DNA from: Bacteroidota bacterium
GTDB taxonomy: Bacteria; Bacteroidota; Rhodothermia; Rhodothermales; JANQRZ01
Direction: 5' to 3'
NCBI GenBank assembly: GCA_038746285.1
Contig: JBCDKT010000018.1
Span: 1-64,000 of the forward strand
Length of the DNA: 64,000 bases
Below the pieces are notes generated by a model. That model did no database searches. It was not told where the DNA came from and worked only from the letters and a program-made list of their open reading frames with translations. Both the position numbers and the translations under genes were made by a program. Shown here in pieces: positions 33,777 to 43,317 of this stretch (positions within the stretch are counted from its first letter, which is position 1; every line of letters begins with the position of its first letter).

Positions 33777-35051
33777 ATGCCCCCGATTCCTGCCGACACA
33801 GTCGCTGACCTCCCCGCTGTCGCGCGGCGGTTCGTCCGGTACGTGCAGATCGATACGCAGTCGGACCCGGACTCCGCGTCGGTGCCCTCGACGGAGAAGC
33901 AGCTTGTGCTGAGCCGCCTGCTCCTCAGCGAACTACGCGGCTTGGGCGTGGAGGCCACCGTCGACGAGGCGGGCTACGTGTACGCCACGCTGCCCTCTAC
34001 GCTGCCGCCGGGCCACACCGTGCCGGTCCTCGGCCTCGTCGCCCACGTCGACACCTCGCCCGACGAGCCAGGCGGCGGCGTTCGCCCCCTCCTTCACCGG
34101 AACTACCAGGGCGAGGTCATCGCGCTTCCCGGCGACCCGTCGGTCACGCTCGACCCGGCGCGGCAGTCGGCGCTCCGCGCGCACCTCGGCCACGACCTTA
34201 TCACGAGCGACGGCACGACCCTCCTCGGCTCCGACGACAAGGCGGGCGTCGCCGTCCTGATGCAGCTCGCCGAAGACCTCGCCGGCAGCACAGCTCCTCG
34301 GCCTGAGGTCCGCCTCCTCTTCACCGTGGATGAAGAAATCGGGCGCGGTGTGGACCACCTGGACCGGGCGCGCTTCGGAGCGGACGTCGCCTACACGATC
34401 GACGGAGGACCGGTCGGCGAGCTGTCTTCCGAGACCTTCAACGCCGCCGAGGCCACGGTCACGGTCGAGGGGGTGACGGTCCACCCGGGCTATGCGAAGG
34501 GCGTGATGGCGAACGCGGTCCGCGTCCTCGCCGAGTTCATCGCCGCCCTGCCTGCGAACGAGACGCCAAGCATGACGGAGGAGCGGCAAGGCTATTTCTA
34601 CCCATACGCCGTCACGCAGGGCGAGACGGGCCGGGCCAGCGTCCGCATCCTGCTGCGCGACTTTGAGGACGACGGCCTCGCCCGGCGCAAGACGTTCCTG
34701 CGGAGCCTCGCCGAAGAACTCGGGGAGCGGCACCCCCGCGCCCATATCAGCGTCGAGGTTCGGGACTCCTACCGCAACATGCTCCGCTACATCGAAGAAA
34801 CAGACCCGCGCACCGTCTCGTTTGCCGACGCGGCCGCTCGCGCGGTGGGCCTCACCCCCCGCTGGCACCTCGTGCGCGGCGGCACCGACGGGGCGCGCCT
34901 CTCCGAGATAGGCATCCCGACGCCCAACGTCTTCACGGGCGGCTACGACTTCCACAGCCGCTTCGAGTGGAACACCGTCCAGAACCTGAACACCACCCTG
35001 AGCTACGTCAACGCCCTCGTGGAGCACTGGGGCCAGCACGGAGGCACCTGA
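33777..35051 (+). CDS. pepT: Peptidase T (tripeptide aminopeptidase)
   Basis: The 424-aa M20B metallopeptidase removes N-terminal residues from tripeptides in the cytoplasm. Zinc and catalytic motifs are LGLVAHVDTSPDEP, LLGSDDKAGVAVLM, LFTVDEEIGRGVDHLD and the C-terminal FTGGYDFHSRFEW. ATG 33777 follows the CGCCCATC array directly and gives the usual N-terminus (VARRFVRYVQIDTQSDP). Upstream in-frame codons are repeat-derived. Confidence 0.95.
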   Translation: MPPIPADTVADLPAVARRFVRYVQIDTQSDPDSASVPSTEKQLVLSRLLLSELRGLGVEATVDEAGYVYATLPSTLPPGHTVPVLGLVAHVDTSPDEPGGGVRPLLHRNYQGEVIALPGDPSVTLDPARQSALRAHLGHDLITSDGTTLLGSDDKAGVAVLMQLAEDLAGSTAPRPEVRLLFTVDEEIGRGVDHLDRARFGADVAYTIDGGPVGELSSETFNAAEATVTVEGVTVHPGYAKGVMANAVRVLAEFIAALPANETPSMTEERQGYFYPYAVTQGETGRASVRILLRDFEDDGLARRKTFLRSLAEELGERHPRAHISVEVRDSYRNMLRYIEETDPRTVSFADAAARAVGLTPRWHLVRGGTDGARLSEIGIPTPNVFTGGYDFHSRFEWNTVQNLNTTLSYVNALVEHWGQHGGT

Positions 35052-35054
35052 CCG

Positions 35055-35219
35055 ATGCGCACCCCCTCTTCCCGGCAGCGACGCTCCCGCCTCTTCGTGG
35101 TTGGCTTCGTCGTCGTCCTCATCACCCTGTCGGTGCTAGCCACCGTCCTGATCCAGGCCGGGCGGGAAGACGCCAGGTTCCAGGACCAACTCGAGCAACT
35201 GCGCGAGGAAGGCCGGTAG
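35055..35219 (+). CDS. Small single-pass membrane protein
   Basis: A 54-codon frame starts 3 bp after pepT. It encodes a basic N-terminus (RTPSSRQRRSR), one hydrophobic helix (LFVVGFVVVLITLSVLATVLI) and an acidic, coiled-coil-like tail (FQDQLEQLREEG), giving an N-in/C-out topology. It is unrecognised and short, but composition and close spacing to pepT support a real gene. A perfect CCCCGCATGCGGGG palindrome (35234-35247) follows. Confidence 0.55.
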   Translation: MRTPSSRQRRSRLFVVGFVVVLITLSVLATVLIQAGREDARFQDQLEQLREEGR

Positions 35220-35233
35220 GACGCCGCGTCTGC

Positions 35234-35247
35234 CCCCGCATGCGGGG
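35234..35247. terminator. Palindrome between convergent genes
   Basis: CCCCGCATGCGGGG is a perfect 14-base palindrome in the 32-bp gap between the small membrane protein and the convergent LytTR gene. It lacks a T-tract, so it is only a candidate bidirectional terminator. Confidence 0.3.
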
Positions 35248-35251
35248 TCCG

Positions 35252-35977
35252 CTACAGCGTGCGCAGGCGGCTCATCAGGTCCTGCCGGTAGGTGCTGCTG
35301 ACCGACAGTTCGGTCCCGCCCACCACGACCGCCGACTCCGAGGCGTCCTCGATCTGGTCCAGGCGGACAATCGTCGAGCGGTGGATCCGAGCGAAGGTGT
35401 CGGGCAAGCGTTCGGCCAGGGCCTTCATCGTGGTGTGGACCGTGACCGGCTGCTCGGGTCCGTGGAGCACGACGTAGTCTTTCTGCGCCTCTATCCAGGC
35501 CACCTCCTGGAGGTTCACGCGTACGAAGCGCCCCTCGCTCCGCACGAAGACGTGACCGTCGGGCAGTGCGTCTTGTGGTGTCTCGGACGCTGTCCTTCCT
35601 TCCTGCCTGGCTGCGGCCAGCAGCCGGGCGCGCTCCACCGAGCGGACGAAGCGCGCGTAGTCTACGGGCTTCACGATATAGTCCGCCACGGCGAGGTCGA
35701 AGGCGTCCCGCGCGTACTCCTCCTTGCCGCTGACGATCACGACCTGCACGTCCTCCCCGAGCGACCGGGCAAGCTCCAGGCCGTTTAGCTCGGGCATCTC
35801 GACGTCGAAGAACGCGAGGTCCACGGGGCGTGCGGCTTCGCGTGCTCGGGTGATCAGGTCGGCAGCGTCGAGTGCGCTGTCACAGGACCCGACGAGGTCC
35901 AGGGTGTCGTAGCGTGACACGTAGCGTTCGAGGACGGTGCGCGCGAGCGCGTCGTCGTCCACGATCAGGCATCGCAT
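35252..35977 (-). CDS. LytTR-family response regulator
   Basis: The 241-aa regulator has an N-terminal receiver domain (CLIVDDDALART, phosphoacceptor Asp in LAFFDVEMPELNG, Lys in DYIVKPVDY) and a C-terminal LytTR DNA-binding domain (HVFVRSEGRFVRVNLQEVAWIEAQKDYVVL, IHRSTIVRLDQI). ATG 35977 is used, since the codons before it are not typical. It follows a hybrid kinase on the same strand (127 bp gap), a likely partner. Confidence 0.93.
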   Translation of the reverse strand: MRCLIVDDDALARTVLERYVSRYDTLDLVGSCDSALDAADLITRAREAARPVDLAFFDVEMPELNGLELARSLGEDVQVVIVSGKEEYARDAFDLAVADYIVKPVDYARFVRSVERARLLAAARQEGRTASETPQDALPDGHVFVRSEGRFVRVNLQEVAWIEAQKDYVVLHGPEQPVTVHTTMKALAERLPDTFARIHRSTIVRLDQIEDASESAVVVGGTELSVSSTYRQDLMSRLRTL

Positions 35978-36035
35978 GGAGATGGAGGGGCTCAGTAGTG
36001 GACCCATAAGTTACTAATACGGAAAGACCAACGGC

Positions 36036-36043
36036 CAAACGTA
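36036..36043 (-). promoter_or_regulatory. -7 element TACGTTTG of the LytTR gene
   Basis: On the minus strand TACGTTTG is a perfect TAnnTTTG, about 60 bases before the LytTR start, in an AT-richer 127-bp gap after the kinase gene. No TTG is seen at the -33 distance. It suggests the regulator can be transcribed apart from the kinase. Confidence 0.4.
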
Positions 36044-36104
36044 AGATGCCTATGAATATGCTACGCCGTACCCAGCAGATTATGCAACGCGCCGGCAGGA
36101 GCTA

Positions 36105-38153
36105 CTACGCGTGCTCTGTCGCTTCCTGCTGAGATAGCTTTTTGAGGTCATTCTCGACGGCTTGGCACAGCGCAGCGGCTCGCCTCGCCTCCGGCACGGC
36201 ATCCTCGGGACGAGCGCCGCGCGCGCGACGCTCCACTTCGGCCAGCGACGCGGCCAGGCGCTCGGCTCCGACGTAAGCTGCCTGCGATTTCGCTTGGTGG
36301 GCGAGGGTCCACACCTCTTCCCATGCTCCCGCCTCGGCGGCCTCGGCGAGCATCCCAACCTTGCTGGGGACTTCTCGGTAGAACAAGGCCATCAGTTCTC
36401 TGACAAACGAGGGGTCGCCAAGCGCGTACCGCTCCAGCGCCGCCCGGTTGACGGGCTGGCGGTCGGCCTCCTCGATGCGTCCGGTCAGAAACGCGATGCG
36501 GTGGCTCAGATAAACCGGGTCAAACGGCTTGAGGATGAACTCGTCGAAGCCGGCGGCGAGCACCTCGTCTCGCTGCTGGGCCAGCACCGAGGCCGTCAGC
36601 GCCAGGATAGGCAGGCGCTCGCGCGGTAGACCCAGCGTGTCGCGGATGGTGCGCGTAGCGGTAATGCCGTCCATCTCCGGCATCTGGAGGTCCATCAGCA
36701 CCAAGTCGAACTTCTCAGGGTACGACACCACCTGCTCGATAGCCTCCCGCCCGTTCTCGACGACCGTGACGGCGACGCCCCAGCGCTCCAGCATCCGCGT
36801 GGCGACAAACTGGTTCGCGGCGATGTCTTCGGCCAGGAGAACGTGCAGGCCGCGCAGGTCGGCGTAGCCTTCCGGCTTTGGCTCCGGCGCGCGGGCCGCG
36901 CTCGGGGCAAAGGGCAGCGAGACGGCGAACCGCGAACCGCTTCCCTCCTCGCTCGCCACCGAGACCGTCCCCTGTTGCCCTTCGACCAGCTCCTTCACAA
37001 TCGCGAGGCCCAGGCCACTTCCGCCCTCGTTGCGAGCATCGTCGCTGCGGGCCTGGGTGAACGACTCGAAGATGCGTTCGTGCTGGTCCGGCGATATCCC
37101 GATGCCCGTGTCAACCACCTCGAACTGGAGCACGATGCTGCCGTCGGTGCCGCCCGCCACTGGCATCACATGCACGGTGACGCCGCCCTCGTGCGTGAAC
37201 TTCACGGCGTTCGAGACGAGGTTGATGAGGATCTGGCGCAGGCGGTGCGGGTCCCCGATGAGTTCGTCGGGCACGGCCGGGTCGAGAGCAAGGTGGAGTT
37301 CGATGCCTTTAGCCTCGGCGCGGGGCCGGAGCACGAGCACGAGGTCGTGGAGCAGGTCGGCCGGCTGGAATGGGATCGCCTCGAAGGTGAGCTTTTCGGC
37401 TCCGAGGCGGGCAAAGTCGAGGACGTCGTTCACCAGGCTCAGCAGGGCGTCGGCGGCGGCGGCGATGCCCTGGACATATTCGGTCTGCTCCTCGGCCAGC
37501 GCGGTCTCGCCGAGGAGGTGCGAGAGACCGAGCACCGCGTTGAGCGGCGTGCGGATTTCGTGGCTCATCGTGGCCAGGAACCGCTCTTTGGCCTGCACGG
37601 ACGAGTCTGCCCGGCTCTTCGCTTCGCGCAGTTGGGCCTCCAGTTCTTTCTGCTCACGGCTGTCGCGCGAGACCGCCTGCATCATGTGGTGCGTCGCCGC
37701 AAGCTGCTCCATCACGGGCCGCAGCGCCTCGACCTCCTCCGCGCCGAGGGAAATGCCCTCCGACGCGTGAAGCGCCATCAGGCCGTCCTGACCCACCCTG
37801 CACGCCGCCGCGACGCCGCTTGCCGCGTCCGCCAGGCCCTCGAAGCGTGCGTCGGGCAGGGGCGCGAGGAATACCTCGCCGCGCTCGGTCGCTCGGGCGA
37901 GCGGGTGGTCGGGGCTTAGCTGCGGTGCCGAGCCGAAAGCTCCCGACCCGCACACCGGCTGAAACACGCCCACCGCCCGGAACCACAGGCCACCGTCGAC
38001 CCCGGCCCGCTCGCGGAGCGTGTCGATAAACACTCTGCATTCAGCGGACGGGTCGAGCGTTTTGTTGGCGGCGAGCGCCAACTCCAGCAGGAAGGCAGGG
38101 TCGTCAAGGCGGACCTGAGGCGACGCGGCGGCGGGCGGCGGGCGGTACGGCAT
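36105..38153 (-). CDS. Soluble hybrid histidine kinase (GAF-like/HisKA/HATPase/REC/HPt)
   Basis: The 682-aa protein has no transmembrane segment. Order: GAF-like sensor (~20-180), short coiled coil, HisKA with ATMSHEIRTPLNAVLGLSHLL, HATPase with NLVSNAVKF, DTGIGIS and GGSGLGLAIV, receiver (VLLAEDIAANQ ... LVLMDLQMPEMDG ... LTAS ... KPFD) and HPt (WTLAHQAKSQAAYVG). This is a complete internal phosphorelay, probably sensing an intracellular or small-molecule cue. The downstream LytTR regulator is a possible output. ATG 38153 chosen; an in-frame start 14 codons upstream also exists. Confidence 0.93.
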   Translation of the reverse strand: MPYRPPPAAASPQVRLDDPAFLLELALAANKTLDPSAECRVFIDTLRERAGVDGGLWFRAVGVFQPVCGSGAFGSAPQLSPDHPLARATERGEVFLAPLPDARFEGLADAASGVAAACRVGQDGLMALHASEGISLGAEEVEALRPVMEQLAATHHMMQAVSRDSREQKELEAQLREAKSRADSSVQAKERFLATMSHEIRTPLNAVLGLSHLLGETALAEEQTEYVQGIAAAADALLSLVNDVLDFARLGAEKLTFEAIPFQPADLLHDLVLVLRPRAEAKGIELHLALDPAVPDELIGDPHRLRQILINLVSNAVKFTHEGGVTVHVMPVAGGTDGSIVLQFEVVDTGIGISPDQHERIFESFTQARSDDARNEGGSGLGLAIVKELVEGQQGTVSVASEEGSGSRFAVSLPFAPSAARAPEPKPEGYADLRGLHVLLAEDIAANQFVATRMLERWGVAVTVVENGREAIEQVVSYPEKFDLVLMDLQMPEMDGITATRTIRDTLGLPRERLPILALTASVLAQQRDEVLAAGFDEFILKPFDPVYLSHRIAFLTGRIEEADRQPVNRAALERYALGDPSFVRELMALFYREVPSKVGMLAEAAEAGAWEEVWTLAHQAKSQAAYVGAERLAASLAEVERRARGARPEDAVPEARRAAALCQAVENDLKKLSQQEATEHA

Positions 38154-38283
38154 GCAGGGAGTCTGAGGCTGCGCTGATGCAGGAGAGGCGGCCAAGCGTG
38201 CGATGTCCGGTCCTACGACAGACTTAGGCTTATGGGTCCGGGCCAGGTATGCATGGCAGGTATCAGCGCTATCGGGGGTCGGC

Positions 38284-41200
38284 TTAACGCACCAGCGTCA
38301 TTCGCTGGGAGAAGACGTGGCCGGGAAGTACCAAGCGGTAGACATACACGCCGGCGCTGAGGTGCCGCCCGTCGAACCGCACGGCGTGGTACCCGGCCTC
38401 GTGCTCGCCGGAGGCCAGCACCGCCACGCGCCGCCCGAGCATGTCATACACCGTGAGCCGCGCCTGCTGCGCCTCGGGCAGTTCGAAGGCCAGGGTCACG
38501 GTCTCCGCGAAGGGGTTGGGGTAGGCCGACGCCAGGCTGGGCTCCGCCGGCAGCAGCCCGTCGCCCGCACTCCCCTTGCCGAAAACGACGTCCGAGACGT
38601 CGAGCGCGAACGGAGCCTCGGTGCTCCCGTTGCCCCAAACGAAGAACGACAGCACGACCGCGTCCTCGCCCGCGAACCCGTCGCTGCCGCCCGTCCGGCG
38701 GAGGTCGGCGAACGGAATGCGGATGCGGCGCTGCCCCGCTGTCAGCGAGAAGCTGCTGCTGAAGTGGTCGGAGGTCCGAATGCTTGCCTTTTCGAGTAGC
38801 ATCCGCACGTCGCCCTGGCCCGAGGCCGTGAACTCAACCCACTCGTAGTCGGACAGGTCGACGGGGCCGCCGCCGGGCCGGAGGTAGCGGAAGAGCGTCG
38901 CCCAGGTCTCGACGGTACCCGCCAGGCGGGCCGGCCGCTCGACGCGGCGCACGACGGCACCGGCCGTGCCGCGCGTGTCGGGCCGCACCTCGAACGTCTC
39001 GACTGTCGCTCCGGCGGGGTCGGCCGCCCAGCCCCACGCGCCGTCGGCGAGGTAGAGCAAGTCGGCCCCGGCTGCGTCGGCCTCGACGAAGAACGCCACG
39101 TCGAAGACCGGGCCGGTTTCGAACGTAGCCGTCACGACGCTCCCGTCGCTCTCTGCTAGCTCGATCCTCTCCTCGAAGCCGGTCCGCTCGCCGCCCTCGA
39201 CCCGGGCGAGGGTCCCGCCGACGAGCCGGACGTGCTCCGCCGCCGCTCCGTTGTTGAGTTCGATGTCCAGGCGGCCGTTGGCGTACTCCGCCCGGCGCAC
39301 GAACACGCTCGGCAGCGTCGGGGCGTTCGCCTCGGTGTTGCGGTAGACGACCGCGCCGCCGAGCCCGCTGAGGACGCGCTCGACGAGGTCCACGGTGTAG
39401 TCCCGCGAGACGCTCCACGCCTGGACGTTGACGACGTCCTCGCCCGTGCCCTCGGGCGCGTAGTCCGTCAGGAGGAACCGGCTGTCCACGGTGTAGCCCG
39501 CGCCGGTGGGGTAGGCTACGAAGCTGACGGCGTAGTCCACCGAGCCGTTCGGGTAGCGGAGCTGCGCCAGCACGAAGGGGTGCCCGAGGATGTCGACGTG
39601 CTCGATGCCTTCGAGGACCGCCCCGCGCAGGCGGTCGCAGACGACCTTCGTGTGCTCGTAAATCTCACCGGGGGCCGTAGTCGTCGCGAAGAGCACAGCG
39701 GTGCGGCGGTTGTCGGCCGCACGGTGGTAGTCCGCCGCGAGCACAGCGCGGGCGTTCGTGACGGGGAGTAGGTCGCCCGGCGAGACCTCGAAGGGGATGC
39801 TCCCGGCCGGCCCCTCAGCGGGGAAGATCGACTGGAGGTCGGTGGAGCGCTGGGCCGTGCCGGCGGGCGCGAGGCGCGGCGGGGCGAGCGACTCGCCCCG
39901 CTCCAGCGTCGCGGCGTCGCTCACGCGGCGGCCGTAGAGCACGTTCGCCAGCGTCTGCGCCATCGTGCCGTTGGACTCCAACCCGCCCTCGCCGCCGGAG
40001 GACGACCCGCCGGTCGTGGCCGTCGCCGAGGCGTAGTCGTCCTCGGCCGTGGCTCCGTTGTACGGCGTCGAGTCCGCGTCGACCTGGTCGACCGCCGCGA
40101 CTTCGGCGAGCCCGGTGAACGCGACTTGGTCGACGAGCAGCCGGACGGTGACGGCGAGCTTGATCGACGCGCCCGGAGGCAACATCGGGACCTCCCAGAG
40201 CGTGCCGCTGTAGGTCCCCGTTTCCGGTACCGCGGAGACGATCTCGACCGTATCGGCGCGGGCGAGGACGGGGTGCGAGACCTGGATGCCCGTGGCATCG
40301 ACGAGGCCTTCGTTCGTGAGAACTAGCGTGAACGTGACGGCATCGCCCCGGCTTGGGCTCGGCTCGTCAACCGTCATCGAGAGCGCGAGGTCGGTCGAGG
40401 TGGTCGTCCCGAAGTCGTTGCTGACGCTCGCGTTGCCGAAGCCAGCGAACAAGACAGGGTAGCTCGTGACGGTCGTCATCGCCTCGGAGCCACGCTGCCC
40501 GAGGCTGTACGCGACCACGAACGCGCCCTCGGCCGCGACGGTGAAGCCGTAGCTCCCGTCCGCAGCCGTGGTCGTCGTGGCGAGGCGGACGTCGGTGGTG
40601 GCGTCGGCCGTCCCGCTGCCGTCCACGTCGCGCCATAGCACGACCGGCAGGCCGGAGACCGCCGTGTCTCCGTCGTCATACACCCCGTTCGCGTTGGGGT
40701 CGAAAAAGGTGGTGCCGGAGACGGTGTTGACGCCGTCGGTGAGGCAGGCGACGGCCTCAAAGTCCGTCCCGCCGCTCAGGCCGGCGACGCGGCTGGCCGA
40801 GCCGGTCGCAGGATCGATGGTGAAGAAGGCGTTCCGGTCGCTGCCAGTGCTGCCGGTCGTGCCGTAGAGCGTGCCGGTAGCGTCAAAGCTGAGACCTTCC
40901 ATGTCGCGCACGCCGAGTGCGCCGAGGTCGGTCACCGCGCCGGTCGCCGGGTCGATCTCGACGAGGCGGTCCGCCCCGCCGCCGTTGGCGACGCCGAAAA
41001 TCCGGCCGTCGAGCGGGCTGACGGCGAGGTCGTCGATGTCGTTGCGTCGGGGTGAGGCCGAGCGCGTGCCGACCGCGACGTAGTCCGCGCCGGCACCAAA
41101 CGCGTCAGCGACCACCTTGCCGGTGGCCGGGTCGATCTCGAGGAGCAGGTCCTCCTGCGACCCATCCCGGCGGTGCACGCCGAGGAGGCGGCCCGTGAAC

Positions 41201-42444
41201 GGATCGAAGGCCAGCCCATCGACCTCGTCGAAGGTGATCGTACCCGCTGCGCCGTCGCCGCTGCCGAAGGTCGGAGCTCCGGGGTTGACGAGCACGAAGG
41301 TCCCCGTCGTCCGGTCGATCACGCCGAGGCGGTCGCCGTCGGCGGCGTAGAGCATGCCGCCGGGCTGCATCGCGATTCCCTCGATGTCCTGCCCCCCTGT
41401 CCCCGACCCGATCACCGACGACGCGCCCGTCGCCCGGTCGATCCCGACGAGTTGGTCCTCGCTCCCGCCCTCGTCGGCGACGGTGAAGCAGTCGGGGGCA
41501 AAGACGATGTTCGTGGCGACGAAGAACTGCCCGCCGCCGACGAGGTCGGCCCCGCCGTCCTCAGTCTTGGGGAACGAGGCGTAGTCTACGAGGTCGGCCG
41601 AGGGCGGGGTATCCTCGCCGAACAGGGAGTAGCCGTAGATCGTCTGCCCGGCAGCGACGCCGAGGTCCGCGAGGCTGACGAAGACGCCCTTGACGTCCTG
41701 CGCGCCACTCTGGCCCGTCGGTTCGAGCGCGGTCTCCCCGTCCTCCTGCTCGAACGACACCGGCGAGAAGGCCGGGCTAACAGCCGTGTTATTGTTCGTG
41801 ACGAGGACGAGGGGCCCGTAGCCGTCCGGGGCGCCGCTGCGGTCGAGCGCGGTGATGGCGGCGATTCCGAACGCATTGCCCCCGCTCCGCTCGAAGACGG
41901 GGAAGCCGGCCCCGGCGAGCGCCGCGCTGCTCGTCGACAGGCCGGTAGCGAAGAGGAAGTCGACGCGCTCGACGTTGCTGCTGATCGAGGCTCCGCGCGC
42001 GTTGTCGAAGGTGTTGTTCGAGCCCCGGTTGATGACACGGCTCCCGAGCGCGCCCGCCTCATCGTAGACGCGGCTGGCCGCGACGTCCGCCACCGAGCCG
42101 TCGTAGGTCCCGAAGTACCACACCGTTTGCTTCTCGCCGAACGGCGTCCCAGTCGGCCCGCCCGAGGCTGGATCGTACCGGCGCACGACGACGGCGTCGG
42201 CCTCGGCGTCGAACGCGTAGGTCGTCCCGCCGATCTCGAACGTGTCGAGGATGAAGTCTTCGGCCACCGGCGCGCCGTGGTTGACGGTCTTGCCGCCCAC
42301 CGTGTAGCTCTCTGGCGCGAACGCCTGGGAGACCGTCGTGATGGCCTCGATGGGCGTCTGCGCGGCGAGCGGGTGCGCCGAGAGGACGAGGAGCGCCGCA
42401 AGCGCTGCGTGCGCGAAACGTAGCCGTGCGTAAAGAGCCGTCAT
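38284..42444 (-). CDS. Giant secreted protein with SdrD-B/DUF11 modules and type IX-style sorting domain
   Basis: The 1386-aa product starts with a signal peptide (ALAALLVLSAHPLAAQ). A ~550-residue region follows with DxATG-type repeats (ATGASSVIG, ATGKVVADA, ATGAVTDLG, ATGSASRVAGL), which look like a beta-propeller. Then come an SdrD-B-like module (FFDPNANGVYDDGDTAVSGLPV), a DUF11-like module (DLALSMTVDEPSPSRGDAVTFTL), unknown beta domains and a C-terminal sorting domain (AYPNPF, MLGRRVAVLASGEHEAG, GVYVYRLVLPG). It probably sits on the cell surface. It lies 28 bp after the exopolysaccharide-like cluster on the same strand. Confidence 0.83.
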   Translation of the reverse strand: MTALYARLRFAHAALAALLVLSAHPLAAQTPIEAITTVSQAFAPESYTVGGKTVNHGAPVAEDFILDTFEIGGTTYAFDAEADAVVVRRYDPASGGPTGTPFGEKQTVWYFGTYDGSVADVAASRVYDEAGALGSRVINRGSNNTFDNARGASISSNVERVDFLFATGLSTSSAALAGAGFPVFERSGGNAFGIAAITALDRSGAPDGYGPLVLVTNNNTAVSPAFSPVSFEQEDGETALEPTGQSGAQDVKGVFVSLADLGVAAGQTIYGYSLFGEDTPPSADLVDYASFPKTEDGGADLVGGGQFFVATNIVFAPDCFTVADEGGSEDQLVGIDRATGASSVIGSGTGGQDIEGIAMQPGGMLYAADGDRLGVIDRTTGTFVLVNPGAPTFGSGDGAAGTITFDEVDGLAFDPFTGRLLGVHRRDGSQEDLLLEIDPATGKVVADAFGAGADYVAVGTRSASPRRNDIDDLAVSPLDGRIFGVANGGGADRLVEIDPATGAVTDLGALGVRDMEGLSFDATGTLYGTTGSTGSDRNAFFTIDPATGSASRVAGLSGGTDFEAVACLTDGVNTVSGTTFFDPNANGVYDDGDTAVSGLPVVLWRDVDGSGTADATTDVRLATTTTAADGSYGFTVAAEGAFVVAYSLGQRGSEAMTTVTSYPVLFAGFGNASVSNDFGTTTSTDLALSMTVDEPSPSRGDAVTFTLVLTNEGLVDATGIQVSHPVLARADTVEIVSAVPETGTYSGTLWEVPMLPPGASIKLAVTVRLLVDQVAFTGLAEVAAVDQVDADSTPYNGATAEDDYASATATTGGSSSGGEGGLESNGTMAQTLANVLYGRRVSDAATLERGESLAPPRLAPAGTAQRSTDLQSIFPAEGPAGSIPFEVSPGDLLPVTNARAVLAADYHRAADNRRTAVLFATTTAPGEIYEHTKVVCDRLRGAVLEGIEHVDILGHPFVLAQLRYPNGSVDYAVSFVAYPTGAGYTVDSRFLLTDYAPEGTGEDVVNVQAWSVSRDYTVDLVERVLSGLGGAVVYRNTEANAPTLPSVFVRRAEYANGRLDIELNNGAAAEHVRLVGGTLARVEGGERTGFEERIELAESDGSVVTATFETGPVFDVAFFVEADAAGADLLYLADGAWGWAADPAGATVETFEVRPDTRGTAGAVVRRVERPARLAGTVETWATLFRYLRPGGGPVDLSDYEWVEFTASGQGDVRMLLEKASIRTSDHFSSSFSLTAGQRRIRIPFADLRRTGGSDGFAGEDAVVLSFFVWGNGSTEAPFALDVSDVVFGKGSAGDGLLPAEPSLASAYPNPFAETVTLAFELPEAQQARLTVYDMLGRRVAVLASGEHEAGYHAVRFDGRHLSAGVYVYRLVLPGHVFSQRMTLVR

Positions 42445-42472
42445 GGTGAGTGCAACTGAGTAGGTTGAGAGG

Positions 42473-43315
42473 TCAGGCAGGCAGCGCCGAGGCCGAAGGT
42501 GCTTCGGCGGGGACGCCGAGGGCGACGAGTTCTCCGTCCCAACTCATCCCCCACGCGTAGAGCGCGACGAGGGTGAGGACGTGGACCGGAATGCCGAAGA
42601 GGATATAGAGAAGCGGCATGAACAGCATCGTTACCTGTTCAAGGACGAGGCCGTGCAGTACGTACTGAAGCGGTATGAGGACAGCGATGTAGGCCTGCAT
42701 AATCACTGCGAGGGCGAGCTTTTTCGGCCAGGCCACGTCCTGCACATGCCAGATGAAGCCGAGCACGACCGGCGTCACGGTGGCGATCACGAGGCCTGTC
42801 GCCGTCATCGTCTGGAGGTAGTCGGCCAGGGTGTAGGGAAAGGGTTCGGTGCGGAGGGCGAAGGCGACGAGGGCGCTCGTTTGGATCAGCAGAAGTGCGC
42901 GCAGCGCGTAGATGCCCGGCGTCATCCGGTCCGGGATGAGGAAGGAGAGCGCGAACAGCAGCGCCGTCACGAGCGCCGTCACCGCCCACAACCACACGCC
43001 GGGAGGCCCGGTCTCCAGCACCAGGTGCGGCACGCCGACGGCCAAGCCCCCCCACCCTTCGTAGATCGTCATCACGACACGGTTGCCTCCGCCGATGGTT
43101 GCCAGCCCGTGTCCCCACGCGCGCCCGAGCCACGGGAGACCGGCGACCCACGCGCCGGTCGTGACGAGGGTGAGCAGCACAGCCTCTGCGAAACGGCGGG
43201 CGGGGTTGGGCACGCGGGCGAAGGCGCGGTGCTCGTGCAGAAACGTCGTCGCTCCGCCCCGGTAGGCAGGGCGGTTTCCCGGCGTGCGCTGGCTGTGTCG
43301 AGTGGGCAACGGCAT
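42473..43315 (-). CDS. Polytopic membrane protein of exopolysaccharide-like cluster
   Basis: The 280-aa product has about six or seven hydrophobic helices, for example AVLLTLVTTGAWVAGLPWLG, WLWAVTALVTALLFALSFLI and VTMLFMPLLYILFGIPVHVL. It is not recognised. ATG 43315 lies 2 bp after the stop of the YaiO-like gene, so the two are co-transcribed. Upstream in-frame codons overlap the barrel gene in another frame and were excluded. Context suggests a role in polymer synthesis or export, but that is inference. Confidence 0.65.
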   Translation of the reverse strand: MPLPTRHSQRTPGNRPAYRGGATTFLHEHRAFARVPNPARRFAEAVLLTLVTTGAWVAGLPWLGRAWGHGLATIGGGNRVVMTIYEGWGGLAVGVPHLVLETGPPGVWLWAVTALVTALLFALSFLIPDRMTPGIYALRALLLIQTSALVAFALRTEPFPYTLADYLQTMTATGLVIATVTPVVLGFIWHVQDVAWPKKLALAVIMQAYIAVLIPLQYVLHGLVLEQVTMLFMPLLYILFGIPVHVLTLVALYAWGMSWDGELVALGVPAEAPSASALPA

Positions 43316-43317
43316 CC

